The position numbers and the translations under genes are program-made. From contig NZ_JAMQBK010000028.1 of NCBI RefSeq assembly GCF_023701485.1, forward strand, positions 1-64,000: 64,000 nucleotides of DNA, read 5' to 3'. This stretch comes from Aporhodopirellula aestuarii (GTDB lineage Bacteria; Planctomycetota; Planctomycetia; Pirellulales; Pirellulaceae). Shown here in pieces: positions 55,108 to 64,000 of this stretch. Each line of letters opens with the position of its first letter. The stretch's first letter is position 1. The notes under the pieces were generated by a model that had not been told where the DNA came from, searched no databases, and worked only from the letters and a program-made list of their open reading frames with translations.

Positions 55108-57405
55108 TTAGGAACACCGGTAAAGTTTAACGGCATGTTCACGATACCATTGCGCCGCTTCGGCTAGCTGGTCTCGTTGCCGCATGTCCTTGACCGAAAC
55201 AGGTTGCTCGGGGCAGGCGTCGATGCGGTTGGCGAACTGATGTAACGTTTCGCTTTCTCCACGCACCCAACCGAGTCGCCGCAGTCGTCGGTCCATGGCA
55301 CGACGTGCGATTGCCAAAGCGGCTGTTTGAGCATCGCCCTTTCCAGATCTGCGACGCCACCACAGCCAACCGATGAGGAAAATCAACAGCGGCAGTTGAA
55401 ACAGATGGAATATCAGCGACAGCGCGTCGGTGATCCGCAACGACATCAGTTCGGCCCATATTGCCCGTACCCAAGTGGTGGCTGCCGAGTCGTTGTTACT
55501 CAGTAATCTCTCTGTGTCGACCTGCGTCAGGTCCTGTGTCGCTTGGTCGAGAGTCGAATATTCGCGTCCAGGCGTCGATTCGAGCGATTGCCAGCGTTGT
55601 TCGCGGTCGTCGTAATACTCAACCCACGCGTGAGCATCACGATTTCGGGCAACGTAATAGTCTTCGTTATCGTTAAGCTCGTCCATCACGTAGCCGGTCA
55701 CGTACCGTGCCGGGACCCCTTGGCTGCGAAGCATCAGCGTGGACGCCGAAGCGAACAGTTCACAGTGCGCCGGGTGCCGCGTGCGTAAGAAGTAGGTGAT
55801 CGGATCGATCCCCGAGGGGGCGTCTTCGGTTTGCAAAGTGTATTGGTAGTTGTTTTGGAAATAGGACGCGATTCGATCTGCCTTGCCTCGCGCCGAGGCG
55901 GCTCCTCGGCAAACCTTCGATGCGATCGGTTCGATCACATCTAGAAGCGACGGTTCGACACTCAGTAACAGTTCGCGGGCATCCTCAGTCAGCCATTCGC
56001 GTTCCGGGTAGATTGCCACGCCGGCCACCCAGGGTTCTGTGGCGTCGATGCCTCGGTCGATCAGCCTGTGAGCGGTGATTCCGACGCGCTCGCCACGTGC
56101 TTCGATCCACATCGACGCCGAAGGTAGGAACACCATCCCGCCTCGGTTGGGCTGTCCGTGGATCTCAACCGTTCCGGCGAGTATCGGTTCGCCAATTTGG
56201 GAGGCGTTGTTTCTCGACGCGGTGCCGTCTGACGAGTCGTTCTGAGTGCGGTAGAAGTTGGGGGGCGGCGATGTGGGCTGCGTCGAGCGTCGACTCGGTT
56301 CGGAGATTCTGTTTGCGGGGCCCGAGTTGCCTGACACGCTCATCGAATATCGCGAGCGATACGAGCTGTTGCCTTTGTTCAAAGAGAAGTGGGCGTCGGA
56401 GATCCGCATGGCCAGTTGGGCACGAAAGATTCGACGTACACTGCCGTCGGAATTCGTCTGAAACCATCGACGCTGGCTCCTCCAAGAACGATCCTGGTAT
56501 TCATCGAAGACGTTGCCGCGGAGGTATCCGGGTGACGCATTGCAGTAGCCGAGCAACGCAATTCCTTCCGGGTCCGTCAGTATGCTCTGTCGAACGCTTC
56601 CCAAGCGATGGCCTGACACGTATCCGCCGCTTGAGATCGGGATGCCAGAATCGGCATCTTCAAAACGGTCTTTCAATTGTGCGAAAACTTCGGCTTGCAC
56701 ATCCGGTAGGACCAAGTTGGTTAATTGCGTGATTGCCGAAGCGACGATCAGTGCCGCGGACAGGGCGAGTAGCGAGTATGGCCACGTTTCGGTGCGAAAT
56801 CCGTGATAACGCCTTTCGGTCGATGACGTCTGGGTTTTCAAGCGAGACAAGATAATCTGGGCCGCGATGACAAACCCGACCATGCTCGCTAAACCCACTG
56901 CGGTTTGGGCGGGGAGGGAGCGACTCACGCCGCCGCCCGCGACCGTGCCCATGATCGAGATCAAGCCGAAGAACAACATCGCGACGTGTCCTCGATGAGG
57001 CCAAACCGCCCACAGGATGCAGAGCACCGCGAGGCAGTAGTGAGAGATCATGTCGACGGCGAGCAACAGCACATTCGAAGTCTCCGTCAAACGGTCAGCC
57101 ATCCGCCACAAAAAAGTCATGACGAGTGCGATCGCGGTGGCCCCGAGCAACATCAGCCGCAGCCCCACCGATTGCCAGCGAATCTTTGACGTCGAGCCGA
57201 GTTGGGTATTGAGAAGCTGTTGGCGTTGGAATCTGATTTCACCGACGATGCCGATGAGAAACGCCACGAGCACATAAGTCGCGCACGCCGGTATCGTGGC
57301 AAAGGTTTGTCCGACAAACAGGGCCAACGAGGTGATCACAATTCCCAGCAGGATTCGATTGTCGATCCACCACAAGTCGAAGCGATTGGTTTGGGGTGTG
57401 CTCAT
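55108..57405 (-). CDS. Membrane transglutaminase-like protein (TgpA-type)
   Basis: 765 residues from the ATG at 57405, which overlaps the DUF58 stop (ATGA). An N-terminal block of hydrophobic segments (about 15-210) resembles DUF3488. A transglutaminase-like core follows, with a catalytic Cys near 548 in 'HPAHCELFASAS', His in 'RDAHAWVEYY' and 'SLESTPG' after it. One more membrane segment lies near the end ('LPLLIFLIGWLWW'). The catalytic core sits between membrane segments, probably facing the periplasm. It is co-translated with the DUF58 gene upstream, as in MoxR-DUF58-transglutaminase operons. No MoxR ATPase is adjacent. Confidence 0.85.
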   Translation of the reverse strand: MSTPQTNRFDLWWIDNRILLGIVITSLALFVGQTFATIPACATYVLVAFLIGIVGEIRFQRQQLLNTQLGSTSKIRWQSVGLRLMLLGATAIALVMTFLWRMADRLTETSNVLLLAVDMISHYCLAVLCILWAVWPHRGHVAMLFFGLISIMGTVAGGGVSRSLPAQTAVGLASMVGFVIAAQIILSRLKTQTSSTERRYHGFRTETWPYSLLALSAALIVASAITQLTNLVLPDVQAEVFAQLKDRFEDADSGIPISSGGYVSGHRLGSVRQSILTDPEGIALLGYCNASPGYLRGNVFDEYQDRSWRSQRRWFQTNSDGSVRRIFRAQLAMRISDAHFSLNKGNSSYRSRYSMSVSGNSGPANRISEPSRRSTQPTSPPPNFYRTQNDSSDGTASRNNASQIGEPILAGTVEIHGQPNRGGMVFLPSASMWIEARGERVGITAHRLIDRGIDATEPWVAGVAIYPEREWLTEDARELLLSVEPSLLDVIEPIASKVCRGAASARGKADRIASYFQNNYQYTLQTEDAPSGIDPITYFLRTRHPAHCELFASASTLMLRSQGVPARYVTGYVMDELNDNEDYYVARNRDAHAWVEYYDDREQRWQSLESTPGREYSTLDQATQDLTQVDTERLLSNNDSAATTWVRAIWAELMSLRITDALSLIFHLFQLPLLIFLIGWLWWRRRSGKGDAQTAALAIARRAMDRRLRRLGWVRGESETLHQFANRIDACPEQPVSVKDMRQRDQLAEAAQWYREHAVKLYRCS

Positions 57406-58634
57406 CCGATCGCCTCTGGGACTCTTCGCGAGTCTGTCTTGGCGGACGGTTTGACGGGGGATTCGGGGCCTTCGATCCGGCGGATTTCCCGGTGCGTCAC
57501 CCACCGCGTGCCGGGCGGCAAAGCCACGGGAACCTCGTCGCGAGTTTGGCATGACAGCACCAACAGCGAATCACCGCTTTGCGAATACAGATCGCGTGAC
57601 CATTCTTCGCTGAGATAATCGTGCGATTCGGTTGATGACGCCCGTTCGAGGCTCGCCAACGCGACCAGCAATTCACTCGGGTCGCCGCCAGCTTCGCAGC
57701 GGAGTGTTTTCAGGACACCGTCCTGAGAAAACCATAGCGTCACCGCGGCGCCGTTTCGGGTGAGCGTTTCGATCGATGAGGCGGCAATCGAAAGGATCCG
57801 TTCGAACGGTTCGTGGGAGCTGGTTTCCGGGCGATTCCAGCCAAGAATGCTTTGGAACCAGTTGCGTCGAGGGTGAGCGACGTCGGCACATACATGATTA
57901 ATCCAGATGGTGACTGACCGTGCCGCCGGCGTGCTGAATTCACGCACAATCGGTTTGCCCAGTCGCGCCCACGACGAAAAGTCCCATCGACGGACCGGAA
58001 CGCCTTCGCGGTATTCGCAACTGCCAACGTAGTTCATTTGCGCGCCCTGAGAGATCTGGCTCGCGATGCTTCGCAGCGTCGTTTGCACCATCCGCCAGAG
58101 GTCATCATCGTCGGTTGACAACGGTTGAGGTGTGACCGCGATGGTAGTCGAGGTGTCGATCTTCAGATGCGTGCGAAATAGGTAGAACGGGAAATAGGAG
58201 TCCACCTCGATGGGGCGAAGTGATTGCAAGCCACGCTTGTGAAAGCTCACATCGACAACGGCTGCGGTTTCTCCTTCGGGTTGTAACCAGTCGCATCGTT
58301 GGTTGCCTTCGATCCACAGATCCATGCCGGGCCAACGACCCGTATTACGCACCCGGGCGGGGATCTGCAGAGACGTCCCCAGCGGGACCCATCGTGGCGC
58401 ATTGACCGAGATAGAAAGGTGCGGCGTCGCAAAATAGTTCACCAGTCGACCCATCACGAATAGCGACGCACACGCTGCAAACATGCCCGTCCAAGGATAA
58501 CCCCAGACGATGTTCAGTGAGACAATCCCGATCAATAGTAGCGATACCGACGCACCGGTCATGGATCGCCTCAAGCTCATGATCCAACGCCATGGGTTGA
58601 GGAGCGATGCCAATCTCGCGAACACGTTTATCAT
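57402..58634 (-). CDS. DUF58 protein
   Basis: About 410 residues from the ATG at 58634 (AGGAAC 11 bases upstream); an open frame extends to 58700. Two membrane segments lie near the start ('GASVSLLLIGIVSLNIVW', 'GMFAACASLFVMGRLV'). The DUF58 signature is 'YREGVPVRRWDFSSWARLGK'. The role is unknown; members with MoxR ATPases and transglutaminase partners are thought to act on the envelope. Coupled by ATGA to the transglutaminase gene. The 5' end is divergent from nothing nearby; the next gene upstream (58779) lies on the same strand. Confidence 0.85.
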   Translation of the reverse strand: MINVFARLASLLNPWRWIMSLRRSMTGASVSLLLIGIVSLNIVWGYPWTGMFAACASLFVMGRLVNYFATPHLSISVNAPRWVPLGTSLQIPARVRNTGRWPGMDLWIEGNQRCDWLQPEGETAAVVDVSFHKRGLQSLRPIEVDSYFPFYLFRTHLKIDTSTTIAVTPQPLSTDDDDLWRMVQTTLRSIASQISQGAQMNYVGSCEYREGVPVRRWDFSSWARLGKPIVREFSTPAARSVTIWINHVCADVAHPRRNWFQSILGWNRPETSSHEPFERILSIAASSIETLTRNGAAVTLWFSQDGVLKTLRCEAGGDPSELLVALASLERASSTESHDYLSEEWSRDLYSQSGDSLLVLSCQTRDEVPVALPPGTRWVTHREIRRIEGPESPVKPSAKTDSRRVPEAIG

Positions 58635-58778
58635 GAGATCATTGTTCCTGATCTGCAACCAAGCGATGACGTACGTGAACGTTCCAAAGCGTCTGACCAA
58701 AAAACGTCATGACGCATTGGAGGAATCCAAGGCTGCTGTTAGCAGAGTCGTCTGCCTCGGCGAGCCTCTCGTTTCGTC

Positions 58779-61316
58779 TTACTTCGTTGAGATCGATTCC
58801 GTGTAAATTCGGTGATCTGGGTTTCCGCCCGACCGCAGATAGGCGATCAAGTCGACAATTTCTTCCGAGGTGAGGGTGTCGAGCAATCCGGTCGGCATCA
58901 TGCTGATTTTTGCTTCGAATGTTTCTTCGATGCTGTCACGATCCACTACCGTCAAACTGGACGGATCGAGCATGTTGGTCAGTACGAGTAGCTCATTGCG
59001 TCGCATGTTGATCACGCGGCCCGTGATCGCTTCCCCGTCCTCGGTGAGGAACTGAGTCGCGCCGTATTGATCGCTGATCACCTTGCTCGGCTCGATGATT
59101 GAAACCAACAGGTCGTGTACGTTGAACTTGCCGCCCGCACTCGTCAGGTCCGGACCTAGGATACCACCTTGTAAACCCATCCGGTGGCATTTGTAGCACT
59201 GAGCGACGGCAAACATTTCCTTGCCGTTTTCGAAATCCGCCGGTCGAGGCGAATCGCTAACGAGAGATTCGAGTTCCCCGACGGTCCATTGTTTCACTAA
59301 CGGGCGGGCTTCAGACGTGATGGCGTCTTCAATCGGTGTCGGTGGATTAATCGCCGAAGCGAGTCGTTCTTGCTCGGATTCAGACATACCATCGACGAAA
59401 ACTCTCTTAATATTCTCCAAAAATCCACCAAACGACATGCCTCCGCGAGCCGTTGCCATTTCGTGGAACCAGCCGAGTAGTTCTTTGCGTTGGGCATCGT
59501 TCATGGCGTCGGCGACCCCACGCAATGTCATCGCGTAGTGGATCTGGCTCTCTTGGCTGGGGGAATCGAGCAGCTTTGAAAGCACCGCATTCGTCGCGTC
59601 GGGAGCGCGGAGGTAAACGAGCATCATCGCGAGTTCTCGGTCGACCGAATCGATTCCGGAGGGAAATGAGCCGTCGAGTTTCTCAATCAATGCGGTCCGC
59701 TGTTGCTCATCGAGTTCGCCCAACCGCATGGCGACTAAGCCGGCGGCACGCAAATACGCGATTCGATTTTCAGTGCTCAGCGTGTTGAAGGGGAGTTCCA
59801 GCAAACTTTCCATCGCGGCGGATTGATCTGCGGCAACGCCACAGCGGGCCAACGCGATCACCCCGAGTGTGCGAGTGCGTGGTGACTCGGCGTCGAGCAC
59901 GTTTGCTTTCCAATGTTCCGCATCGCGATGCTCGAGCGCGACGCGAGCGGCGTAGCGAATCGCACGGTCGTCGTGATCGAGATACTCGATCGCCATCGAG
60001 ACGGCTTCGTCGACACTGCTCGGCAGTTCCGCATCAGCGACGTGGAGCGATTCCAGTTGGCCGCGCAGCACTCGCAAGGTAGCCGCATCAAGGTTTTGTT
60101 CCATGTTTGCTGCATCGGGCGTTTCATCGGAAACGCCTTCGCCGGTGTAGTGAATCCGATACAGACCGCTCTGTGTTTCGCGGCCGCCAATCGTGAGGTA
60201 CATCGCACCGTTGTGAATCACCATGTCCGTTACCGGTAACGGCGCTGCGGTCGCAAACGTTTCGTAGGTGCCGGAATAAGACGCACCGTCTTCGCTGAGT
60301 GAAACGGCGTGGATGATGCCGTAGCTCCAGTCGGCGATGAATAACGCGTCGCGATATTTTGCGGGAAAGTCGGAGTCGTAACCGAAGCAGATACCCGTGG
60401 GTGAGCCGGGGCCGATGTCGACGGCGGCGCCGAAGGAATCGGGATAATAGGCTGGCCATTTGCCGGTGCCGTTGCGCCATCCGAACTCGCCACCGCTGAT
60501 CACATGGTTGACGCGTGTGGGCCGATACCATGGCGTGCCGACGTCCCATTCCATGTCAGCATCGTACGTAAAGAGTTCACCGTCGTGGTTGAGGGCGATG
60601 TCGTAGGGATTGCGGAATCCGGTTGCGATCAACTCTCGATTACTCCCGTCGGGATCGAGTGACATGATGAAACCGCCTGGTGCCATACGGTTCGCGTTGT
60701 GTCCACGAGCATCGGGCATCCGGCCGAGCAGGTGATCTTCGTTCCAGTTGCGAGGGACGCGGCTGTGTTGGATCGTTTCGGGTAGTGTCGTGTTGTTGCC
60801 TGCAACCATGATGATGCGTTTACCATCAGGAGTCAGAATCAATGCGTGCGGACCGTGTTCGGAGCCGCCGTTGAGTGGCACGATGTGTTCTTTCGTGTCG
60901 TATTGATCGTCGCCATCGGTGTCGGTCAAACGCCACAACCCAGAAGGTTGCTGGCGTGAGTTGACGTTTGCGTATAGCGAGCCGAAGGCGCACAGCAAAC
61001 CTTGTGCACCGACAAAGTCGATGTTGAGTTTCTCTACCGTCGCATTCGGTTTTGAGACGTCGATTCGGAACAAGCCGCCCAATTGATCGCAGGCGATCAG
61101 GCGACCTTTGGGGTCAACGGTCAGGCTGACCCACGATCCTTCAGTCTTGCTGTCCACCTGGTGAACCAGTTCGACCGCGAAGCCGCCGGGCACCTTGAAT
61201 TGCTCCGGCGGTGTGACGCCGAGACCACCGGCGTCGAGGGAATTCGAACTGAAAACGAATAAGCAAATACTGAGGGTGATGAAGAGGTCTCGTGGACGTA
61301 GTAAATACATCGGCAT
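58779..61316 (-). CDS. Piru_Ver-type membrane-bound dehydrogenase with HEAT-like region and cytochrome c domain
   Basis: About 845 residues from ATG 61316, chosen for its signal-peptide-like start ('YLLRPRDLFITLSICLFVFS'); longer frames reach 61382. The N-terminal ~400 residues resemble the TIGR02604-type beta-propeller of glucose/sorbosone dehydrogenase-like planctomycete proteins ('GFRNPYDIALNHDGELFTYDAD' in part, 'FGYDSDFPAKYRDALFIADW' in part). A helical, HEAT-like region spans about 430-650. The C-terminal domain carries one haem-binding CYKCH motif (Cys707, Cys710, His711) and 'GPDLTSAGGKF', as in TIGR02603. This is a periplasmic electron-transfer/dehydrogenase protein; the sugar or alcohol substrate is unknown. 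The gene is alone, preceded by a 286-base gap. Confidence 0.87.
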   Translation of the reverse strand: MPMYLLRPRDLFITLSICLFVFSSNSLDAGGLGVTPPEQFKVPGGFAVELVHQVDSKTEGSWVSLTVDPKGRLIACDQLGGLFRIDVSKPNATVEKLNIDFVGAQGLLCAFGSLYANVNSRQQPSGLWRLTDTDGDDQYDTKEHIVPLNGGSEHGPHALILTPDGKRIIMVAGNNTTLPETIQHSRVPRNWNEDHLLGRMPDARGHNANRMAPGGFIMSLDPDGSNRELIATGFRNPYDIALNHDGELFTYDADMEWDVGTPWYRPTRVNHVISGGEFGWRNGTGKWPAYYPDSFGAAVDIGPGSPTGICFGYDSDFPAKYRDALFIADWSYGIIHAVSLSEDGASYSGTYETFATAAPLPVTDMVIHNGAMYLTIGGRETQSGLYRIHYTGEGVSDETPDAANMEQNLDAATLRVLRGQLESLHVADAELPSSVDEAVSMAIEYLDHDDRAIRYAARVALEHRDAEHWKANVLDAESPRTRTLGVIALARCGVAADQSAAMESLLELPFNTLSTENRIAYLRAAGLVAMRLGELDEQQRTALIEKLDGSFPSGIDSVDRELAMMLVYLRAPDATNAVLSKLLDSPSQESQIHYAMTLRGVADAMNDAQRKELLGWFHEMATARGGMSFGGFLENIKRVFVDGMSESEQERLASAINPPTPIEDAITSEARPLVKQWTVGELESLVSDSPRPADFENGKEMFAVAQCYKCHRMGLQGGILGPDLTSAGGKFNVHDLLVSIIEPSKVISDQYGATQFLTEDGEAITGRVINMRRNELLVLTNMLDPSSLTVVDRDSIEETFEAKISMMPTGLLDTLTSEEIVDLIAYLRSGGNPDHRIYTESISTK

Positions 61317-61602
61317 GGATCGGCAGCTCGGCTGGCATGGAGGGAGGGGGGTGGGAGCGGGATGCTCCAGTCTAACCATCACTGCGGTAGAAGACTAACC
61401 ATTGGCCGAGTTTGGACGGCATTGCCTGTTGCGAAATGACGCAGATACCTCGTTGTAAAAGATCGTAAAAAATTGTCACTGGAGGCCGAAGAACCCGGAA
61501 AAACACTTGCGAGGAGCAGCGAGAGAGAATTACGATGGAGCTGACGCGTGAGGTTTTGCCGTCTACTTTTCTTCCTTCTGTATTGATGAGAGCACTGCTC
61601 AA

Positions 61603-62019
61603 ATGATTCATTACACATGCGATCGTTGCCATCGTTCGATCGATACCGACGAAGGGCCGCGTTATATCGTCCACATCGATGTGGAAGTTGTCGCCGTCGA
61701 ACCCGATTTCGATGTTGAAGAAGAAGTGGTCGACTATTTGTCAGACCTGAATGAAATGCTCGAGCAGGAATCAATGGCCGCTGCGATTTGCGAAAAAGCC
61801 GACGAACCGCTCGATTATCTGCACGAGGCGTTATCACGTGGTGACGATATTGATCACCTCGATTCCGCCTTTGCCCCTTCGAGTCCGGGCGGGATGCTCA
61901 ACGAGAACGCGGAACCGATTCCGCCTAGTTTTGATCTCTGCCCCGAGTGTTACGCACGGTATCTCAAGAACCCACTCGGCAGAGAACGGTCGCTGAAGTT
62001 GCATTTCAGCAACAATTAG
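61603..62019 (+). CDS. Small zinc-ribbon-like protein
   Basis: 138 residues. Not recognised as a known family. Two Cys pairs, 'CDRC' (6-9) near the start and 'CPEC' (about 113-116) near the end, could bind one zinc ion. The middle is strongly acidic ('EPDFDVEEEVVDYLSDLNEML' in part). Similar small proteins occur in planctomycetes, to my knowledge, without assigned function. It is a single gene between the dehydrogenase and the small genes to its right. Confidence 0.65.
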   Translation: MIHYTCDRCHRSIDTDEGPRYIVHIDVEVVAVEPDFDVEEEVVDYLSDLNEMLEQESMAAAICEKADEPLDYLHEALSRGDDIDHLDSAFAPSSPGGMLNENAEPIPPSFDLCPECYARYLKNPLGRERSLKLHFSNN

Positions 62020-62068
62020 ACCCTTGTCGGGTGATCTTTTAAGTGAATCGCGATCGGAGGTCTGACGA

Positions 62069-62293
62069 TCAAGTCTTGCGCCGACGCTTGAACGTAGGAT
62101 CACGCGGCGCCTGTTGCTTACGCACCCAACAGCTCGGGGGGTACGGGCTGTCGGTGAAGTCTTGAGGAGCGGCTGATCCGCGTGCGGCGAAACGGTCGAC
62201 TTTCGCCTCAGTACAAATCGCCATACACCGCGGCAACTCCGGCGGTACGTCGCCGGCTCCGGTTAAACGTTTCTGCTCACGCCGACAGGGCAC
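62069..62293 (-). CDS. Possible small basic protein (uncertain)
   Basis: An open frame of 74 residues from GTG, or about 51 from ATG 62224, ending 'CWVRKQQAPRDPTFKRRRKT'. The lysine/arginine-rich end looks less random than most shadows here, and its GTG start overlaps the end of the next gene upstream. No family was recognised, and no ribosome binding site is clear. Confidence 0.25.
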   Translation of the reverse strand: MPCRREQKRLTGAGDVPPELPRCMAICTEAKVDRFAARGSAAPQDFTDSPYPPSCWVRKQQAPRDPTFKRRRKT

Positions 62294-62657
62294 TGTTGGG
62301 GCCGTTGTTGGCGGAGTTCATTTGGGTGAGCGATTTGGGGGTGAGCCCGGCCGAGCGGAACAGTCGGCTCAACGCCACCATGGTTTGGTGCCACTTCAGC
62401 AAGACTTCGGGGGTGCCCAACGCGATCGCGTCGTTGCGGTCCATTCCCCGTTCGCTGATCCGGACTTCCGGTGCCAGGGTGAGTAGGGCTTCGATGGCCA
62501 GATGGGCGTGCCGGTCGCCATCGCTCAAATCAGCGTCATCGTAGATCCAAACGTGCGATTGCATTGCCGAGTCGATCAGGTGCATGGCTGCGGCCTCGCT
62601 ATCGATGGCTTCGACGATGACGTTGCGGCTACCACATTGAACGTAAAACTTTGCCAT
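62277..62657 (-). CDS. Small protein of unknown function
   Basis: 126 residues. 'MAKFYVQCGSRNVIVEAIDS' and 'WIYDDADLSDGDRHAHLAIEAL' (in part) are not recognised as a known domain, but the codon use and Met start look real. The second half, from about residue 75, is charged and then polar ('RISERGMDRNDAIALGTPEV'). Divergent from ffh; a gene-poor stretch separates them. No membrane segments or metal motif were seen. Confidence 0.6.
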   Translation of the reverse strand: MAKFYVQCGSRNVIVEAIDSEAAAMHLIDSAMQSHVWIYDDADLSDGDRHAHLAIEALLTLAPEVRISERGMDRNDAIALGTPEVLLKWHQTMVALSRLFRSAGLTPKSLTQMNSANNGPNSALSA

Positions 62658-63098
62658 GGCGTTTTCTCTTCCGTGAATTTGCGAAGGGGGGAGTTTTGAT
62701 GGCGGACGTCACCGCGTTGGTTTTGGGGTGCCGTCTGCTCGACAGGAATTAAGATCGCAGGTGCCCGGACACGTTTGGTCCCAGGGCCGATTTCCCAACG
62801 TTTGAAGGGCTTTTGGAATCGCGATCGCCTCCCGAATTCCGCCAGGCAGGGATATTCGCTGTTCCGCATGTGGGGGGCGGGGCGTTGCGAGGAGGCCGTC
62901 TCGATGTGGGGGCTTCAAGCCGCGGGAGCGGCTCACAAGGTGTTCCCGGTCACCCGCCGGAACCTCATTCCTCCAATCCCACCCTCTCGGGAAAAGTTTT
63001 CAGGGCCGGGCCGGACGCTCTCCATTTACAAAACTGCACAGCGATGCGTAAACTGTCGGGCTTTCCGCTGTCTCCTGTCGTCTATTTACACGCCGCCC
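62658..63098. other. Region upstream of ffh
   Basis: A divergent intergenic stretch of 441 bases that should hold the promoters of ffh and the small gene to the left. Short frames here are low quality. No RNA gene, repeat or clear promoter was identified. A GTTCGATTCC stretch near the ffh start resembles a tRNA T-loop by chance only. Confidence 0.4.
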
Positions 63099-64000
63099 GT
63101 GTTCGATTCCCTCTCCGAAGGACTGCAATCTGCTTTTAAAAGTTTGTCTGGCAAAGGCAAACTGACTGAGAGCAATATGCGCGACGGTCTCAAGATCGTC
63201 GAAGAATCGCTGTTGGAATCCGACGTCAGCTACAGCGTCGTGAAGGAGTTCATGACGCATGTCAGCGAAAAAGCCCTCGGAAAGCGAGTTTTGCTGAGCC
63301 TCCGGCCTCAGGAAGAGCTCGTCCGGATCGTCCACGAAGAATTGATCGAGACGCTCGGCCCCGTCGACCCGTCGCTGCATTTGCACGCCGATCGCCCGAC
63401 GGTGTTGATGCTGTGCGGCCTGCAAGGTAGCGGGAAAACGACGACTTGCGGCAAGCTGACCCAAATGCTCCGCGAGCAAAATATTGAGCCATTGCTGGTG
63501 GCCGCTGACCTCCAGCGTCCCGCGGCTATCGAACAACTCAAGGTGATCGGCGAACAGCTCGGTGTGCCCGTTCACACCGAAACCGACCACCAAGATCCCG
63601 TTAAAGTCTGTCAAAACGGCGTCGCACGGGCAAAACGCGACGGCAATCGCGTCGTCATCCTCGACACGGCCGGTCGCCTCGCGATTGACGCCGAGTTGAT
63701 GGATCAACTCAAAAAGATTGACCGCAAAGTCGGTCCTGATCAGGTGTACCTCGTCGTCGACGGGATGACCGGTCAAGACGCCGTCAATAGCGCCGGCGCG
63801 TTTAACGACGCCCTCGAGCTCGACGGCGTGATTATGACCAAGCTCGATGGCGACGCCCGCGGCGGTGCGTTGTTGTCGGTCAAACAGGTCACTGGCGTCC
63901 CGATCAAGTTCATCGGTACCGGCGAACGTTTCGACGCCCTTGAGCCTTTCCGGCCCGAAGGCATGGCGAGCCGTATTTTGCAGATGGGCGACATCGTCGC
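63099..64000 (+). CDS. ffh: Signal recognition particle protein Ffh, 5' part (runs off the window)
   Basis: GTPase that targets nascent membrane proteins to the membrane with SRP RNA and FtsY. Reading starts at GTG 63099, giving '[20 protein letters not shown]', the usual Ffh start; no ATG is suitably placed. The first 300 codons are present and the frame is open to the edge. N domain about 1-95. G domain motifs: P-loop 'GSGKT' (110-114), DTAGR at 189-193 and '[10 protein letters not shown]' at 247-256. '[11 protein letters not shown]' is the SRP-specific insertion region. The M domain lies beyond the window. Confidence 0.95.
   Translation, partial: MFDSLSEGLQSAFKSLSGKGKLTESNMRDGLKIVEESLLESDVSYSVVKEFMTHVSEKALGKRVLLSLRPQEELVRIVHEELIETLGPVDPSLHLHADRPTVLMLCGLQGSGKTTTCGKLTQMLREQNIEPLLVAADLQRPAAIEQLKVIGEQLGVPVHTETDHQDPVKVCQNGVARAKRDGNRVVILDTAGRLAIDAELMDQLKKIDRKVGPDQVYLVVDGMTGQDAVNSAGAFNDALELDGVIMTKLDGDARGGALLSVKQVTGVPIKFIGTGERFDALEPFRPEGMASRILQMGDIV

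Noticed and set aside
63098-63110. GTTCGATTCC resembling a tRNA T-loop
   Set aside because: No acceptor or anticodon stem can be built around it, and it encodes the conserved Phe-Asp-Ser start of Ffh.

Overview
The window looks like chromosome from a planctomycete of the Pirellulaceae (Rhodopirellula-like). The evidence is a cell-surface protein starting with an LEDRRLLA-type N-terminus, dockerin repeats, TIGR03000-type domains, a Piru_Ver-type membrane dehydrogenase/cytochrome c protein, a 'NPYEPP' small membrane protein, several ECF sigma factors and large Ser/Thr kinases. No plasmid, prophage or CRISPR signature was seen. The species cannot be fixed from the sequence alone.

Layout. 1-3.2 kb: an ECF sigma factor coupled to a FecR-like anti-sigma factor (minus), then a nitroreductase (plus). 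3.3-21.1 kb: one minus-strand gene for a 5,942-residue surface protein with two metzincin-like motifs, three phage-tail-collar domains, a GEVED domain, two Calx-beta domains, nine copies of a ~150-residue repeat, and dockerin repeats. 21.4-22.3 kb: a REP-associated tyrosine transposase between two copies of a long palindrome. 22.3-28.3 kb: a sialate O-acetylesterase-like protein, a coupled DUF2695/membrane-protein pair, an alpha-ketoglutarate semialdehyde dehydrogenase and a second sigma factor. 28.3-33.9 kb: a Gly/Ser-rich secreted protein and a tight HAD-Ppx-PIMT operon. 34-41.5 kb: clpP1-clpP2, an SGNH hydrolase, a third sigma factor, a DJ-1/PfpI protein, an M20 peptidase, then clpS, a small protein and a TatD/EboC-like hydrolase. 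41.6-49.6 kb: a VWA protein, an L,D-transpeptidase, an SDR, a fourth sigma factor fused by overlap to a Ser/Thr kinase with WD40 repeats, and tRNA-His. 49.8-64 kb: a 1,300-residue kinase/ATPase, a glycosyltransferase, a transglutaminase/DUF58 pair, a PQQ-barrel/HEAT/cytochrome c protein, small unknowns, and the start of ffh.

How genes work together. Translational coupling by 4-base overlaps (ATGA or GTGA) occurs five times: sigma/FecR, DUF2695/membrane protein, HAD/Ppx, sigma/kinase, and DUF58/transglutaminase. Two of the four sigma factors are directly coupled to a membrane regulator (FecR or kinase), so envelope-to-transcription signalling is a theme. Proteolysis is another: two ClpP subunits of different sequence, and a ClpS whose substrate-binding residues differ from E. 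coli.

The most unusual items are the giant surface protein with its higher-order repeats and poly-C tract, the transposase with its flanking palindromes, the variant ClpS, the DFG-less kinase/ATPase and the exported PIMT with an extra C-terminal domain. Functions were assigned by reading motifs by eye; no database search was run.
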